Below, in pieces: positions 26,485 through 35,039 of a stretch of 64,000 bases of DNA. The stretch comes from a virus, in the IMG/VR virus record IMGVR_UViG_3300028394_000057, positions 27,336 to 91,335 of that record; one strand, 5' to 3'. The notes beneath the pieces were generated by a model. The model was not told the origin of the DNA. It ran no database searches and was given only the letters and a program-made list of their open reading frames with translations. Position numbers and translations under genes: made by a program. Numbering within the stretch: position 1 is the stretch's first letter; each line of letters starts with the position of its first letter.

Positions 26485-26898
26485 ATGGAATATTTTTTAG
26501 GGTCAGTAGTTACCTTAGTAAGCATTTTTATTACTGTTAAATTTATTAGACAGCCAAAAAATAAATTTATCAATAACTTTATTGTTCATAATCAATCAAG
26601 GCTGCACGATTTAACAAAATATATGCTTCCAGAAATTAAGTCAGAACCTATCAAAACACAGGCAACCGAATATTTTGATTCAAAGCATATTAAGGTTGTA
26701 TATACCAGTAGCAGTGTTTATTGGATTCAGGACGGTGTCTTCTATACCGCTGATTTTATTAATGGAGAAGTTTTACAAGAAACTAAGAAAAAGGTTGACA
26801 CAAGTACCATGAGTAAGGTAGAATTAGATAAGATAAGTTTTATCGTAGATATATTAGCAAAGGATGAAAAGAATGATAGTGGCAATTCAGGGAAGTAA
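26485..26898 (+). CDS. Membrane-anchored unknown protein
   Basis: This 137-residue protein starts with one membrane helix (FLGSVVTLVSIFITVKFI) followed by a basic stretch (RQPKNK), so the bulk should be cytoplasmic or on the inner face. The C-terminal domain has a beta-rich middle (KVVYTSSSVYWIQDGVFY) and a helical end. No family is recognised. It overlaps the next gene by 26 bases. Confidence 0.5.
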   Translation: MEYFLGSVVTLVSIFITVKFIRQPKNKFINNFIVHNQSRLHDLTKYMLPEIKSEPIKTQATEYFDSKHIKVVYTSSSVYWIQDGVFYTADFINGEVLQETKKKVDTSTMSKVELDKISFIVDILAKDEKNDSGNSGK

Positions 26899-27223
26899 GA
26901 ACTTCAATGACTACAACGTATTCTTAAGAGCAATGGGGGTAGCCCTATCTAGCCTACCAGAAGGCGATACTGACATACTTTTTGCATCTGCTGGACCATT
27001 AAACATTAATAACATGGGCATGGAATTTACTAACATATCTGAACGCAGTCTAAAGGCTCGTGGAATTAACATTAAGTTAATTAAGGTTCCACCTACTTGG
27101 ATTAAAAATAATATTAATAGCATTGGTTATTTTGCTTATTTTAGCAAACCAAAAGAACCACTATCTGAATTAGTAAACTTGGCTGAAGCCAAGGATATTG
27201 AGGTAGGGGTTTATCGTTACTAA
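26873..27223 (+). CDS. Rossmann-like protein, unknown (SLOG-like)
   Basis: ATG 26873 (MIVAIQGSKNF) is preferred over 26864 because the AAAGGATG Shine-Dalgarno motif is then at normal distance. The 116-residue protein opens with a beta strand and glycine-serine loop like a SLOG/LOG Rossmann fold and has a second nucleotide-loop-like turn (FASAGPLNINN). It could sense or bind a nucleotide; the substrate is unknown. Similar proteins occur in other actinophages. Confidence 0.5.
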   Translation: MIVAIQGSKNFNDYNVFLRAMGVALSSLPEGDTDILFASAGPLNINNMGMEFTNISERSLKARGINIKLIKVPPTWIKNNINSIGYFAYFSKPKEPLSELVNLAEAKDIEVGVYRY

Positions 27224-27237
27224 ACGAAAGGGTGATT

Positions 27238-27459
27238 ATGTTAATTAAATCACTAGAAGAAATGGAAACAATTGTAGAAAACAATAAGTTTCTATCATGG
27301 GATGGCTGGACAGTTTTAGAACTGAAAAAGTCTGCAATGGCATGGTTAAAACCAAATGCTAAGTTTATTAAACACGAATGGTATACTGCTAATCGTTTTG
27401 ATGTAAACGAGAGTGGCTGGAATATACCTGCTAGTTTGGTAAAGAAGAATGCCAAATGA
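27238..27459 (+). CDS. Small unknown protein upstream of WhiB
   Basis: ATG 27238 follows an AAAGGGTG Shine-Dalgarno motif; the GTG at 27232 lies inside this motif and is less likely. The 73-residue product is mixed alpha/beta with a tryptophan-rich core (FLSWDGWTVLEL). The stop overlaps the WhiB gene by 11 bases, suggesting co-translation. No family is recognised. Confidence 0.5.
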   Translation: MLIKSLEEMETIVENNKFLSWDGWTVLELKKSAMAWLKPNAKFIKHEWYTANRFDVNESGWNIPASLVKKNAK

Positions 27460-27739
27460 AAATTGGAAAGATGAAGCCTTATGTAAAGGTGACGATGTTA
27501 ATCTATTCTTTGATACTTATGAGCAAGATGTTGAAGTCAGAAAAGAAGTAGATTCTTTATGTTCTATTTGTCCAATGGCTCGTATATGTTTTGCAGTTGG
27601 GGTATCTCAAAAATCATATGGTGTTTGGGGTGGAGTTTACTTAGATAGAGGTAAAGTTTCCAGGGAATTTAATAAGCACAAAACCAAGCAAGACTGGACA
27701 GAAACATGGCAACACCTAACAACAGATAAGGAATTCTAA
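27449..27739 (+). CDS. whiB: WhiB-family iron-sulfur transcription regulator
   Basis: This 96-residue protein has the four cysteines of the Wbl family, C12, C38, C41 and C47 (CSICPMARIC), and the G[VI]WGG turn (GVWGG, residues 58-62), followed by a basic tail. Wbl proteins are limited to actinobacteria and their phages; they bind a 4Fe-4S cluster and usually contact region 4 of the principal sigma factor, changing promoter selection. This gene could alter which promoters the host polymerase uses during infection. Confidence 0.9.
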   Translation: MPNENWKDEALCKGDDVNLFFDTYEQDVEVRKEVDSLCSICPMARICFAVGVSQKSYGVWGGVYLDRGKVSREFNKHKTKQDWTETWQHLTTDKEF

Positions 27740-27981
27740 TGTATACACCAGAGATGGCAACAGCATTTAAAGCAATAGTGCCACCAAAGAATTTTGGTCT
27801 CACTATCTATGACAATGATAATTTTGTTACGCTTGAAATTAATCCTAAAGATTTGGTTGATTTGCTTGACGAAGACAAGACAGCAGTGGTAAAATATATC
27901 AATGATGTCAAAAGTATTTTGGAAGAACTTGGAGCAATTGTGTTTATAGTTAGAGAGGCGTTAGAATCTAATGTGGATTAA
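27739..27981 (+). CDS. Small acidic unknown protein
   Basis: This 80-residue protein overlaps the WhiB gene by one base and the following gene by 11 bases. It is acidic, mostly helical after a beta hairpin (FGLTIYDNDNFVTLEI), and has no cysteine. Co-translation with WhiB suggests a related, perhaps modulatory role, which is speculative. Confidence 0.5.
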   Translation: MYTPEMATAFKAIVPPKNFGLTIYDNDNFVTLEINPKDLVDLLDEDKTAVVKYINDVKSILEELGAIVFIVREALESNVD

Positions 27982-28402
27982 TATTTCAATTGGAGTGGTG
28001 GTAACAGTCGTACTATTCTACACAACCTATAGATTGCTTAGATATAGAATTGCTTTTCAAAATCTAGCAAACGAGTATCTTCAAAAGTTATCCGATAACG
28101 AACTTTTGCTTAAAGAAATAAACAGACTTAATCAGCAAATAAACAATAAAGAACTTGAAAATTCAGATGGTTTTTTAAAATTTGTTTCAGATTCTCGTGA
28201 CTGGGCTTTTCAGTATATTGAACAGGTTCAAAAAGCACTTAATGAATTTGATGAAGAGGTTGCACCCCAACTTGAATGGGCTAATACCTTTGGTCAGGCT
28301 GCAGGTGACACAGTTCACACAGGAACAATGAAAAAGATTTCCGAGGCATACGATAAACTAAAATCAATATTGCCAGAGAATACCGAAACGCCTAATAACT
28401 AG
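27971..28402 (+). CDS. Membrane-anchored coiled-coil protein
   Basis: This 143-residue protein has an N-terminal membrane helix (SIGVVVTVVLFYTTYRLL) and a long charged coiled coil (about residues 35-65) followed by a helical domain. This layout resembles spanin or cell-envelope scaffolding proteins, but no lipoprotein partner or signature is present. It precedes a holin-like gene. Confidence 0.5.
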   Translation: MWINISIGVVVTVVLFYTTYRLLRYRIAFQNLANEYLQKLSDNELLLKEINRLNQQINNKELENSDGFLKFVSDSRDWAFQYIEQVQKALNEFDEEVAPQLEWANTFGQAAGDTVHTGTMKKISEAYDKLKSILPENTETPNN

Positions 28403-28424
28403 GCACTAAACAAGGAGAAACAAA

Positions 28425-28709
28425 ATGAGTACAACTCAACTAAAGGCTCTGTTCGCATCATATTTGCGTAGCATCCTATCCGCAGTGGCAGCACTATACT
28501 TGGCTGGCATTACAGACCCACAGACTCTTCTATGGTCTTTGGTTGCTGCATTGCTACCAGTTGCAACAAGAGCAGTAAATCCAAAGGACAAGGCATTTGG
28601 TATTGTTCCATCTGCTGAAGTTGTTGCAGAGGCTCTTAAGGATGTCAAGGTAACAAAGGCACCAGTTAAGAAGACTGTGACGGTCAAGAAGACGGTTACA
28701 AAGAAGTAA
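28425..28709 (+). CDS. Holin-like membrane protein with basic tail
   Basis: This 94-residue protein has a hydrophobic region, mainly LSAVAALYLAGI and LLWSLVAALLPVA, and a lysine-rich C-terminus of VTKAPVKK-type repeats. An AAGGAG Shine-Dalgarno motif precedes it. Topology with two membrane segments and a basic cytoplasmic tail is typical of many actinophage holins; with the two earlier small membrane proteins there are three candidates in the window. Confidence 0.5.
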   Translation: MSTTQLKALFASYLRSILSAVAALYLAGITDPQTLLWSLVAALLPVATRAVNPKDKAFGIVPSAEVVAEALKDVKVTKAPVKKTVTVKKTVTKK

Positions 28710-28725
28710 TCTTAATAAATATTAA

Positions 28726-28755
28726 GGCGAGTCTAGAAATAGGCTCGTCTTTCTA
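28726..28755. terminator. Bidirectional terminator between convergent genes
   Basis: GGCGAGTC (28726-28733) pairs with GGCTCGTC (28742-28749) through 8 base pairs including two G-U pairs, around an 8-base loop, followed by TTTCT on the plus strand. It separates the rightward holin-like gene from the leftward glycosyltransferase operon, whose last stop codon lies in the hairpin. Confidence 0.7.
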
Positions 28756-29833
28756 TATTTGGCAATATTTCTTTTACCTTTAATAATATCTCTAGGTATT
28801 CAAATAAATTTAAATAATTTTGTTTTAAAGATTCTTGAGAAAATTGATTATATCCAATTTTGTATGCACTTTCTTTCAAAGAACTATCGTCTTCCATAGC
28901 CATGTAAGAGTCTATTTTTTGTGCCAACTCAACTGGCGACCCTGCATAAGCAGTTATAGTTCTTCTTGTATTAAATGTTTTAATCTGAGTAGACCTGATA
29001 AGCCATTCTTTTGGTAGCACCTTGTCATTTGGAGAAATGTTGGTCATAATTACTGGCAAGCCACTAAGCAAAGCCTCGTTCATTGGTAAACATAATCCAG
29101 CAAACCTTCTTGGCAAAATTAAAGCATCAAATCCATCATACAAATCTGCTCTATTGACAACATTAAAATATTCTATTCTTGCCCTGGGGTCATTACAAAT
29201 AAAGTTAGAACCAGTTTGAACCTTAAAAACAATTTCAAAATCTGACTCTGCATACTTTAACATTTCAATTACTGTATTTGTTCCATTTCTATCTTGTGTT
29301 GCTGCTTTTCCAACAACATGAAGCAAACGTCTATGTTTTTTAGATAAATTGTTTTGTCTAACTTTGTCAAACTGAGTGTGTTCTGTTGGTGGCGGCAAGT
29401 GAAGAACCTCACAGTGGTTTCCATATAATTCTTTAACTTCTTCTAAATACCAAAAACTTGGAGAGAGTAATACATCTGGCAAATGTGTTGGTTCCATGTG
29501 ATGCAAAAATTCATAATTGAATTGTAATATTGTTTTTATTCCTCTATCCCTGGCAAATGGAACAACATTGTCAGAATAGAATAGTTCGCAAGAAATTACA
29601 ACATCCAAATCGTTTAAAAATTCTAAAACTTCTTGTTCTTGTATCCAGCCTTCTGGATTTCCTAACTGAGTGTTATAGTCTTTATACCATTCTGGATGTG
29701 TTGCAAACTTGCCCTCATTCCAACTAGAAGAATCTACTAAAAATACTTTAGATGGATTAAGCATTTTTGCTAATTCTAAACATTGATTACCTAAACCAGT
29801 ATCATCCATTCTTGCTATAAGACCTATTTTCAT
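28733..29833 (-). CDS. GT-B type glycosyltransferase
   Basis: ATG at 29833 is preferred over an upstream TTG because it overlaps the previous stop (ATGA). The 366-residue protein has two Rossmann-like halves; the C-terminal half has LHVVGKAATQDRNGTNTV and the GLCLPMNEALLSGLPVIMT block, which matches the donor-binding E-x7-E-like region of GT4-type glycosyltransferases. It is the last gene of the six-gene leftward sugar operon and probably transfers a sugar to a glycan or protein acceptor; the substrate is unknown. Confidence 0.7.
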   Translation of the reverse strand: MKIGLIARMDDTGLGNQCLELAKMLNPSKVFLVDSSSWNEGKFATHPEWYKDYNTQLGNPEGWIQEQEVLEFLNDLDVVISCELFYSDNVVPFARDRGIKTILQFNYEFLHHMEPTHLPDVLLSPSFWYLEEVKELYGNHCEVLHLPPPTEHTQFDKVRQNNLSKKHRRLLHVVGKAATQDRNGTNTVIEMLKYAESDFEIVFKVQTGSNFICNDPRARIEYFNVVNRADLYDGFDALILPRRFAGLCLPMNEALLSGLPVIMTNISPNDKVLPKEWLIRSTQIKTFNTRRTITAYAGSPVELAQKIDSYMAMEDDSSLKESAYKIGYNQFSQESLKQNYLNLFEYLEILLKVKEILPNIERRAYF

Positions 29834-30564
29834 TCTGTTAGACCCCAAGCAATATCATCGCTAGTGAATTTTCTAGTTCCAGCACGACCATCTAAATGAT
29901 AAGAGGATGCAACATCAACCCCATTGTTTGGATAATATATCCAAACTTTATTTACATTCCAATTATTGATAACAACATAACTGTAAAACCTATCTTCAAT
30001 AAACTCTTTATCATGGGACTGTGCAAGCACCACGTCTCTATAATAAGACACTTTAGATATGTGTGGTCTTTGGCTCCATTGAATTGTTTTTAAAAAGTTT
30101 CCTTCTTTTTCTAACATCAAATAATCATGCTCTTCTGGAATTTCTTTCATAGGATGGAATCTAACTGTATTGCAGTTGTCTGTCTCTAACATGTCTAAAC
30201 ATTCTTGTATATTAATTTTGTTTTTAATGAGAGGGGTATCAGATTCAATATACAGAATAAGAGAAGTGTTAACTAAATCAATAGTCTCTTTCATCATAGT
30301 GGTTTGATGTTTATGTTCTGTAAAGATAATAGGCAATACGTTTGTCCACTCATGCAATGACTTCCAAAGAATTCTATTCTTATATTCGTCATATCTGTCT
30401 TTCCAAGTAAGTCTTTCATCTCTAAGACCATCTACTTGTAAAATAATTTCGCTGTCAGGAAAATAATGTCTAACACTATCCATGGTTTCTTCAAGAATAC
30501 TGGTATCTGGATGACTTGGTATTACAGATGTTGGTATAATTATTGTTACATCTTTAGAGTTCAT
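29830..30564 (-). CDS. GT-A type glycosyltransferase-like protein
   Basis: This 244-residue protein begins VTIIIPTSVIPSHPD, the first strand of GT2-like nucleotide-sugar enzymes, and contains an acidic SLILYIESDTPL (residues about 98-109) that fits the DxD-like metal site. It overlaps both neighbouring genes by 4 and 11 bases. It is likely a glycosyltransferase of the operon at 28.7-34.0 kb; the acceptor is unknown. Confidence 0.6.
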   Translation of the reverse strand: MNSKDVTIIIPTSVIPSHPDTSILEETMDSVRHYFPDSEIILQVDGLRDERLTWKDRYDEYKNRILWKSLHEWTNVLPIIFTEHKHQTTMMKETIDLVNTSLILYIESDTPLIKNKINIQECLDMLETDNCNTVRFHPMKEIPEEHDYLMLEKEGNFLKTIQWSQRPHISKVSYYRDVVLAQSHDKEFIEDRFYSYVVINNWNVNKVWIYYPNNGVDVASSYHLDGRAGTRKFTSDDIAWGLTE

Positions 30565-31408
30565 TATATTCCTTGACTATTTTAATAGCAAAATCTCTTT
30601 TAAATTTAATCCACCAAGACACGAGCAAATGCATATTTTGTGGATAATCTTTTAATAAACTATCAACAATTTGTGGTAATTCATTCCAATTATTAGTCTT
30701 TGCTATATCTATTTTACCATCAAAAACAAAATCCCAGAAGTCAAAGTCTTGTTCTATGGCACTTTTAATGTCACCAATGGGCAAACAAAGCAACTCTATG
30801 GCTTCGTAGAACCTGAATGAATCAATTGTTACGTTTCCAGCAGGAGCAGGAGCAATCCTACCTTTAATGAATTTTTCATAATACTTTTTTGGCTCATAAC
30901 CCTTCATAAAGCCATCTGTTAAATTAAATACACAGTTATCTATAGTGGGCAAAACTTCAGCCAATTCTTTTCTTCTACTATGATTTATTTGACCAGAGTA
31001 AAAGACATCATATTCTTTTTCTGCATATTCTGGCAGATTTGTTTTTAAAAATTCTGGTGCACCAAGAGGAAATTTATTATGTTTTTCATGTTTTAAAAAT
31101 GGATATTGCATCCAAAACTTTATATCTCTGTGACTAATTTGATTATCTTGAAATTGTCCAGTTTCATTGGAAGTAACAAAAAGCATAACTCTATCTATTT
31201 TACTTAACTCATTATCAATCACATGCTCTTTTGTATAAAAATCTCCACCACATATAACAACAATAGCCTTATCGGTCTTTGGTAGGGACTGAACCCTAAC
31301 TGTCTCTATGTTAGCCCTATTAAAAACTTCTTGCAAAAATGCAAAATCAGATTTTGTGTCTGGGTAATTATCACTTTTAGAGTATAGGTATGCTTTAATT
31401 TGACTCAT
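30554..31408 (-). CDS. Putative glycosyltransferase (exostosin/GT-B-like)
   Basis: This 284-residue protein has a Rossmann-like start (YLYSKSDN and AIVVICGGDFYT), a YDVFYSGQINHSRRKELAE segment typical of exostosin-like or GT-B enzymes, and a SFRFYEAIELLCLPIGD block resembling the donor site region. It overlaps the methyltransferase upstream and the GT-A gene downstream. The family call is tentative; the operon context strongly supports a glycan role. Confidence 0.5.
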   Translation of the reverse strand: MSQIKAYLYSKSDNYPDTKSDFAFLQEVFNRANIETVRVQSLPKTDKAIVVICGGDFYTKEHVIDNELSKIDRVMLFVTSNETGQFQDNQISHRDIKFWMQYPFLKHEKHNKFPLGAPEFLKTNLPEYAEKEYDVFYSGQINHSRRKELAEVLPTIDNCVFNLTDGFMKGYEPKKYYEKFIKGRIAPAPAGNVTIDSFRFYEAIELLCLPIGDIKSAIEQDFDFWDFVFDGKIDIAKTNNWNELPQIVDSLLKDYPQNMHLLVSWWIKFKRDFAIKIVKEYNEL

Positions 31409-32108
31409 AATAAAGATGAACCTCGTGTTGATAATCTAAAATTGTTTCGGTATACCCAAGTTGTTTAATCCAACCTCTAAGTTCACTAAGATACAAACCC
31501 CATTGATGAAACATAAACTCTGGATGTCCAGATAACCAAATCTTTGGTTTATATTGTTTTAACACTTCTTCGGCACCACGCAACACCTTAAATTCGCTTC
31601 CCTCTACATCTAGAGTGATAATTGTTGGTGGCTTTAATCCATAAAAAGAAACGCAGTCATCTATCTTTACTTGACCATACATGCTTCCCTCTAGATATAA
31701 TTCTTTAAACCCATGTGCCGCTTCAATATTTTGATATGCTTCTGGTGGAAATTCATCTCTATATATTCTAATAAGTGAATTGTTTTCATCAGATGCAAAG
31801 CATGGAATAGTTGCTAATGGATTTTTTAAATTATTTGCTTCCCAGATTGCTGGCATGTGTGACCAAACTTTTGGGTTAGGTTCAAACAAAACTACTTCTG
31901 CACCCCAAATTTGACACAAGGCAGACATCTCTCCCTCTTCTGCACCAACATAATACACAACATCCCCATCTACAAGATTGTCGTGCATGGATTTTAGCCT
32001 TAGTTTCTCCCAACCATTTTCAGTATACCATTCTGGTCTATCTGCTCTGTGCTTTGGAATGGTAATTTCCCATTCGCCATTTAGAATGGCTTTAACCATT
32101 TCTGTCAT
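31395..32108 (-). CDS. FkbM-family methyltransferase
   Basis: This 237-residue protein has the class I methyltransferase fold of the FkbM family: a glycine-containing SAM loop (VVYYVGAEEGEMSAL), an acidic second strand end (VVLFEPNPKV), and the diagnostic IITLDVEGSEFKVLRGA. FkbM enzymes methylate sugars or small molecules on hydroxyl groups. Here it probably caps or modifies the phage-directed glycan. It overlaps the epimerase gene by 4 bases. Confidence 0.8.
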   Translation of the reverse strand: MTEMVKAILNGEWEITIPKHRADRPEWYTENGWEKLRLKSMHDNLVDGDVVYYVGAEEGEMSALCQIWGAEVVLFEPNPKVWSHMPAIWEANNLKNPLATIPCFASDENNSLIRIYRDEFPPEAYQNIEAAHGFKELYLEGSMYGQVKIDDCVSFYGLKPPTIITLDVEGSEFKVLRGAEEVLKQYKPKIWLSGHPEFMFHQWGLYLSELRGWIKQLGYTETILDYQHEVHLYYESN

Positions 32109-33037
32109 TTGTTTTCCTCCATATAAAATTTAATTATTTCTTTCATGCTATCTTTCATAGTATGCTTTGATTCCCATCCAGTTTTTTCGTATAGCAAAGA
32201 TGAGTTCATAAATTGTTTCTTAATTTCAAACCCATCACTTTCAACCATTTTATAATTGACTTCTTTGCCAATAGCATCTCTAACAATATTAAACACTTGA
32301 AGTGTGGAATATCTTTCCCCAGATGATATATTAAATGATGCAACATCATTAACTGTTTCTGCGTATGTTAGTATATTAGCATATGCTGAAACAACATCTT
32401 TCACATTTATATATTCTCTAACATCTCTACCATTATTTCTTATTGTAAATGATAAATTATCTTTATGTGCTTTTAAAATTCCAGGTATTAGTCTTTGAAT
32501 GTTGTTATCTCCAGTGCCATAAATATTACAAGCACGAGTAGTTACAATAGGCATACTGTATGTATTTCTATATGAGTTACACATAATGTCTGTAATAGAT
32601 TTAGAGGCATCGTATGGATATATTCCATTAAGGATATGGTCTTCAAAGTATTCGTCATTAGTTAGTTCTCCGTATGCTTTGTCGCTAGAAGCAACAATGA
32701 TTGACTTACATTCTTTATATTCTCTCAATGATTCAAGCACGTTTAGAGTGCCAACAGCATTTGTATAGAAAGTATTGTACGGATATTTAATTGAATCATG
32801 TGCTTGAGTTTGTGCTGCAAGATGAATAAAATAGTCTGGTCTTGACTTTTCTATAAAGAAATCAACATCTGTTTTGTTATTGATATTTCCATATACCTTG
32901 TTAACATTCTTAGAAAGTTCTGTACGACTGTGTTCGTCTTTCAATAAAACAAACACATCCCAACCAAGAGATAAATAATGGTTTGAAAGGTGTGAACCCA
33001 AAAGTCCAGTAGCACCAGTGATTGCTATACTTTTCAT
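32105..33037 (-). CDS. NAD-dependent sugar epimerase/dehydratase
   Basis: This 310-residue extended short-chain dehydrogenase has the NAD-binding GATGLLG (residues 8-14) and the catalytic YDASK (Y142, K146), with VASSDKAYGE containing the partner residues. The SSDKAYG context resembles CDP-glucose or GDP-mannose 4,6-dehydratases that start deoxysugar synthesis. It would provide an activated sugar for the neighbouring glycosyltransferases. Confidence 0.8.
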   Translation of the reverse strand: MKSIAITGATGLLGSHLSNHYLSLGWDVFVLLKDEHSRTELSKNVNKVYGNINNKTDVDFFIEKSRPDYFIHLAAQTQAHDSIKYPYNTFYTNAVGTLNVLESLREYKECKSIIVASSDKAYGELTNDEYFEDHILNGIYPYDASKSITDIMCNSYRNTYSMPIVTTRACNIYGTGDNNIQRLIPGILKAHKDNLSFTIRNNGRDVREYINVKDVVSAYANILTYAETVNDVASFNISSGERYSTLQVFNIVRDAIGKEVNYKMVESDGFEIKKQFMNSSLLYEKTGWESKHTMKDSMKEIIKFYMEENK

Positions 33038-33999
33038 TCTATGCCTAACTTGTTAACAATTGTTTCCCAGCGATGTGCGTAGGTGTGTTCATTTTTTGTT
33101 CTTTGATGTCCAGCAAAACGAATCTGTTCTCTCTCTTCATCATTATCTAAATAGTAATCAATTTTTTCTTTTAGTTTATCTAGATTACCATGTGGGTAAA
33201 ATGCAATCTCTTTACCGTCTTCAAAAAATTGGTCAAGACCTGTGATGTCTGGGTAGATAGTAAATCCACCACGACCAGTAGACTCAAATAGTCTGTCGCT
33301 ACTGTAATAAGGATATGAAAAATTAATGTTTAAACTATCTCCAATAGCAATCTTGCTGCGAGCATAAATTCTATTTAAAGCATCTCCTCTTACCGTTCCA
33401 GTTTCACCATCTGGACCAACATGTAAGAATCTATTTCCGTAAGTATATTTTAAAAATTCAATTAGTTGTGGTCTGTATGGATACTCTGGATGATATCCCT
33501 TGCTTCCAACAAAGATAACATCATAATCAAAGTTACTTGCATCGTAATCTGGGTGAACGTAAACCTCTTTATCGTAAACACCTGCTGGAAGATAGTGACC
33601 GATTACATCGGTTTCTTTGTTAAACCAATCAGCCATGAGTTTATCTGTTGCAAAAAAGTGACCAATCTTAGAATAAAAACCATCATTTTCTAAATCTACT
33701 TGTCTTTGCAATCCAAACCAAAGGTCTAAGTGATAGGTCATAGTTGGAATATTTGCTACCTTTAATAATTCTAATAGTCTTGTTAGGTCTAAGTCTCCTG
33801 GATTTGACCAACCATGCGTATGTACCCAAACAAACAAATCTGACCTCATTGCTTCAAATAAAATGTCTGATGTTTTTGCTCCCCAAACACCTTCTTGAAG
33901 TCTGATTACTTCGTGTCCTAGGGATTCTAATGATTTAGCGTGATGATTTTCGCTAGAGTAATCTACCTGAAAATTACCTAAAAATGCTATTCTAGCCAA
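33034..33999 (-). CDS. CgeB/GT-B-like glycosyltransferase
   Basis: This 321-residue protein starts at a TTG (33999) with AGGAA upstream; no ATG is available at the N-terminus. It opens with a Rossmann strand (ARIAFLGNFQVDY) and has a C-terminal SSDRLFESTGRGGFTIYPD block characteristic of the CgeB/GT-B group, in which the E contacts the nucleotide-sugar. It is the first gene of the leftward sugar operon, directly behind its promoter. Confidence 0.7.
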   Translation of the reverse strand: MARIAFLGNFQVDYSSENHHAKSLESLGHEVIRLQEGVWGAKTSDILFEAMRSDLFVWVHTHGWSNPGDLDLTRLLELLKVANIPTMTYHLDLWFGLQRQVDLENDGFYSKIGHFFATDKLMADWFNKETDVIGHYLPAGVYDKEVYVHPDYDASNFDYDVIFVGSKGYHPEYPYRPQLIEFLKYTYGNRFLHVGPDGETGTVRGDALNRIYARSKIAIGDSLNINFSYPYYSSDRLFESTGRGGFTIYPDITGLDQFFEDGKEIAFYPHGNLDKLKEKIDYYLDNDEEREQIRFAGHQRTKNEHTYAHRWETIVNKLGIE

Positions 34000-34036
34000 T
34001 GTGTTCCTGTCTGTTTGTTCACAATGTGATACTTAC

Positions 34037-34045
34037 ATTATACCA
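34037..34045 (-). promoter_or_regulatory. Leftward extended -10 promoter of the sugar operon
   Basis: On the minus strand TGG-TATAAT (-10 at 34037-34042) lies 37 bases upstream of the TTG start at 33999. It is arranged back to back with the Hsp20 promoter 10 bases away, giving a compact divergent control region. Confidence 0.65.
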
Positions 34046-34051
34046 GATATA

Positions 34052-34089
34052 TGCTATAATTTACTTGTACCTGCCAAAAGGGGGTACAA
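34052..34089 (+). promoter_or_regulatory. Rightward promoter and leader hairpin of hsp20
   Basis: TGC-TATAAT (TATAAT 34055-34060) is an extended -10 promoter. The predicted transcript starts with a 7-bp hairpin, TTGTACC (34065-34071) pairing with GGTACAA (34083-34089). The Shine-Dalgarno AAAGGAGA follows at 34103-34110. Confidence 0.6.
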
Positions 34090-34118
34090 AATAACTCGCT
34101 TAAAAGGAGATGATACAA

Positions 34119-34523
34119 ATGGTAATCTACACAGACCCATTCGCAGCACTTAGTCAGGAATTTGATAAGATGTTTGCACAACCAACAAGGGCTACATACC
34201 CACCCTACAACGTAATCCACTCAAAGGAAAAGAACGAATGGTATCTTGAGTTCGCTCTAGCAGGATTTGAGAAGGATGATGTAACCATCACAACAGATAA
34301 GAATGTTTTGACTGTTGCTGGTGAAACAAAAGAAGACAAAGAACTACCAGAGGATATCCGCTATGTTTATAAGGGCATTGCTGGTCGTAAGTTCACTCGT
34401 TCTTTTACTCTACCAGAATACGCTGAAGTCGCTAAGGCTGAATTGAAGCATGGTATTCTGACTATTGATTTAGTTATCAATGTTCCAGAGGAAAAGAAAC
34501 CTAAGACTATTATTATTAAGTAA
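34119..34523 (+). CDS. Small heat-shock protein Hsp20
   Basis: ATG 34119 is preferred over 34110, which lies in the AAAGGAGA Shine-Dalgarno sequence. The 134-residue protein is an alpha-crystallin domain: N-terminal TDPFAAL helix, YLEFALAGFEKDDVTIT, LTVAGE, and the conserved RKFTRSFTLPE and A-x-L-x-G-I-L motif (AELKHGILTI). Phage Hsp20 proteins are thought to assist capsid or tail folding or protect host proteins. Its leader begins with a hairpin next to a divergent promoter. Confidence 0.9.
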   Translation: MVIYTDPFAALSQEFDKMFAQPTRATYPPYNVIHSKEKNEWYLEFALAGFEKDDVTITTDKNVLTVAGETKEDKELPEDIRYVYKGIAGRKFTRSFTLPEYAEVAKAELKHGILTIDLVINVPEEKKPKTIIIK

Positions 34524-34568
34524 GTCGGAAGTCCTGGGTATGACAGTAAACTGCCCACCTAATAGATA

Positions 34569-34583
34569 TGGTATAATAAGACA
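34569..34583 (+). promoter_or_regulatory. Extended -10 promoter, leaderless dps
   Basis: TGG-TATAAT (TATAAT 34572-34577) ends 6 bases before the ATG at 34584, predicting a leaderless Dps mRNA. Confidence 0.7.
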
Positions 34584-35039
34584 ATGGAAAACTTACTAGC
34601 ACAACTAAGAACGCTACTGGCAGATAACGTTGCCCTTAAATTTAAAGCACACGGATATCATTGGAATGTAGAAGGACATGATTTTTCACAATACCACAAA
34701 TTTTTTCAGAAAATCTATGAGGACTATGATGCTGCAACAGACACTTATGCAGAATGGCTTCGCATATTGAAAGAGTATGCACCATACAGACTAACAGATT
34801 TCTTTGACATGTCAACAGTTCCAGAACCAGTAATTGTTGGTGAACCACAGGGTATGCTGCATGACCTATATCTTTCAATTGAGGCACATATAGAAGCCTT
34901 GGTGATTGCAGGTGGTGTTGCAACAGAAGCAAAACAATACGGATTAGCAAATTTCTTTGCTGACCGTCAAACAGCCTCGCAGAAATTCTGCTGGCAAATT
35001 CGTGTAAGTCACGAAATGGAAATGGAGATAGAAAACTAA
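34584..35039 (+). CDS. dps: Dps-like ferritin family protein
   Basis: This 151-residue four-helix protein matches the Dps family: AHGYHWNVEG followed by the ferroxidase residues H26, H38, D53 and E57, which keep the usual spacing (HWNV...H...D-x3-E). Dps proteins store iron and protect DNA. It may limit Fenton damage during infection. It has a leaderless promoter and overlaps the next gene by one base. Confidence 0.85.
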   Translation: MENLLAQLRTLLADNVALKFKAHGYHWNVEGHDFSQYHKFFQKIYEDYDAATDTYAEWLRILKEYAPYRLTDFFDMSTVPEPVIVGEPQGMLHDLYLSIEAHIEALVIAGGVATEAKQYGLANFFADRQTASQKFCWQIRVSHEMEMEIEN

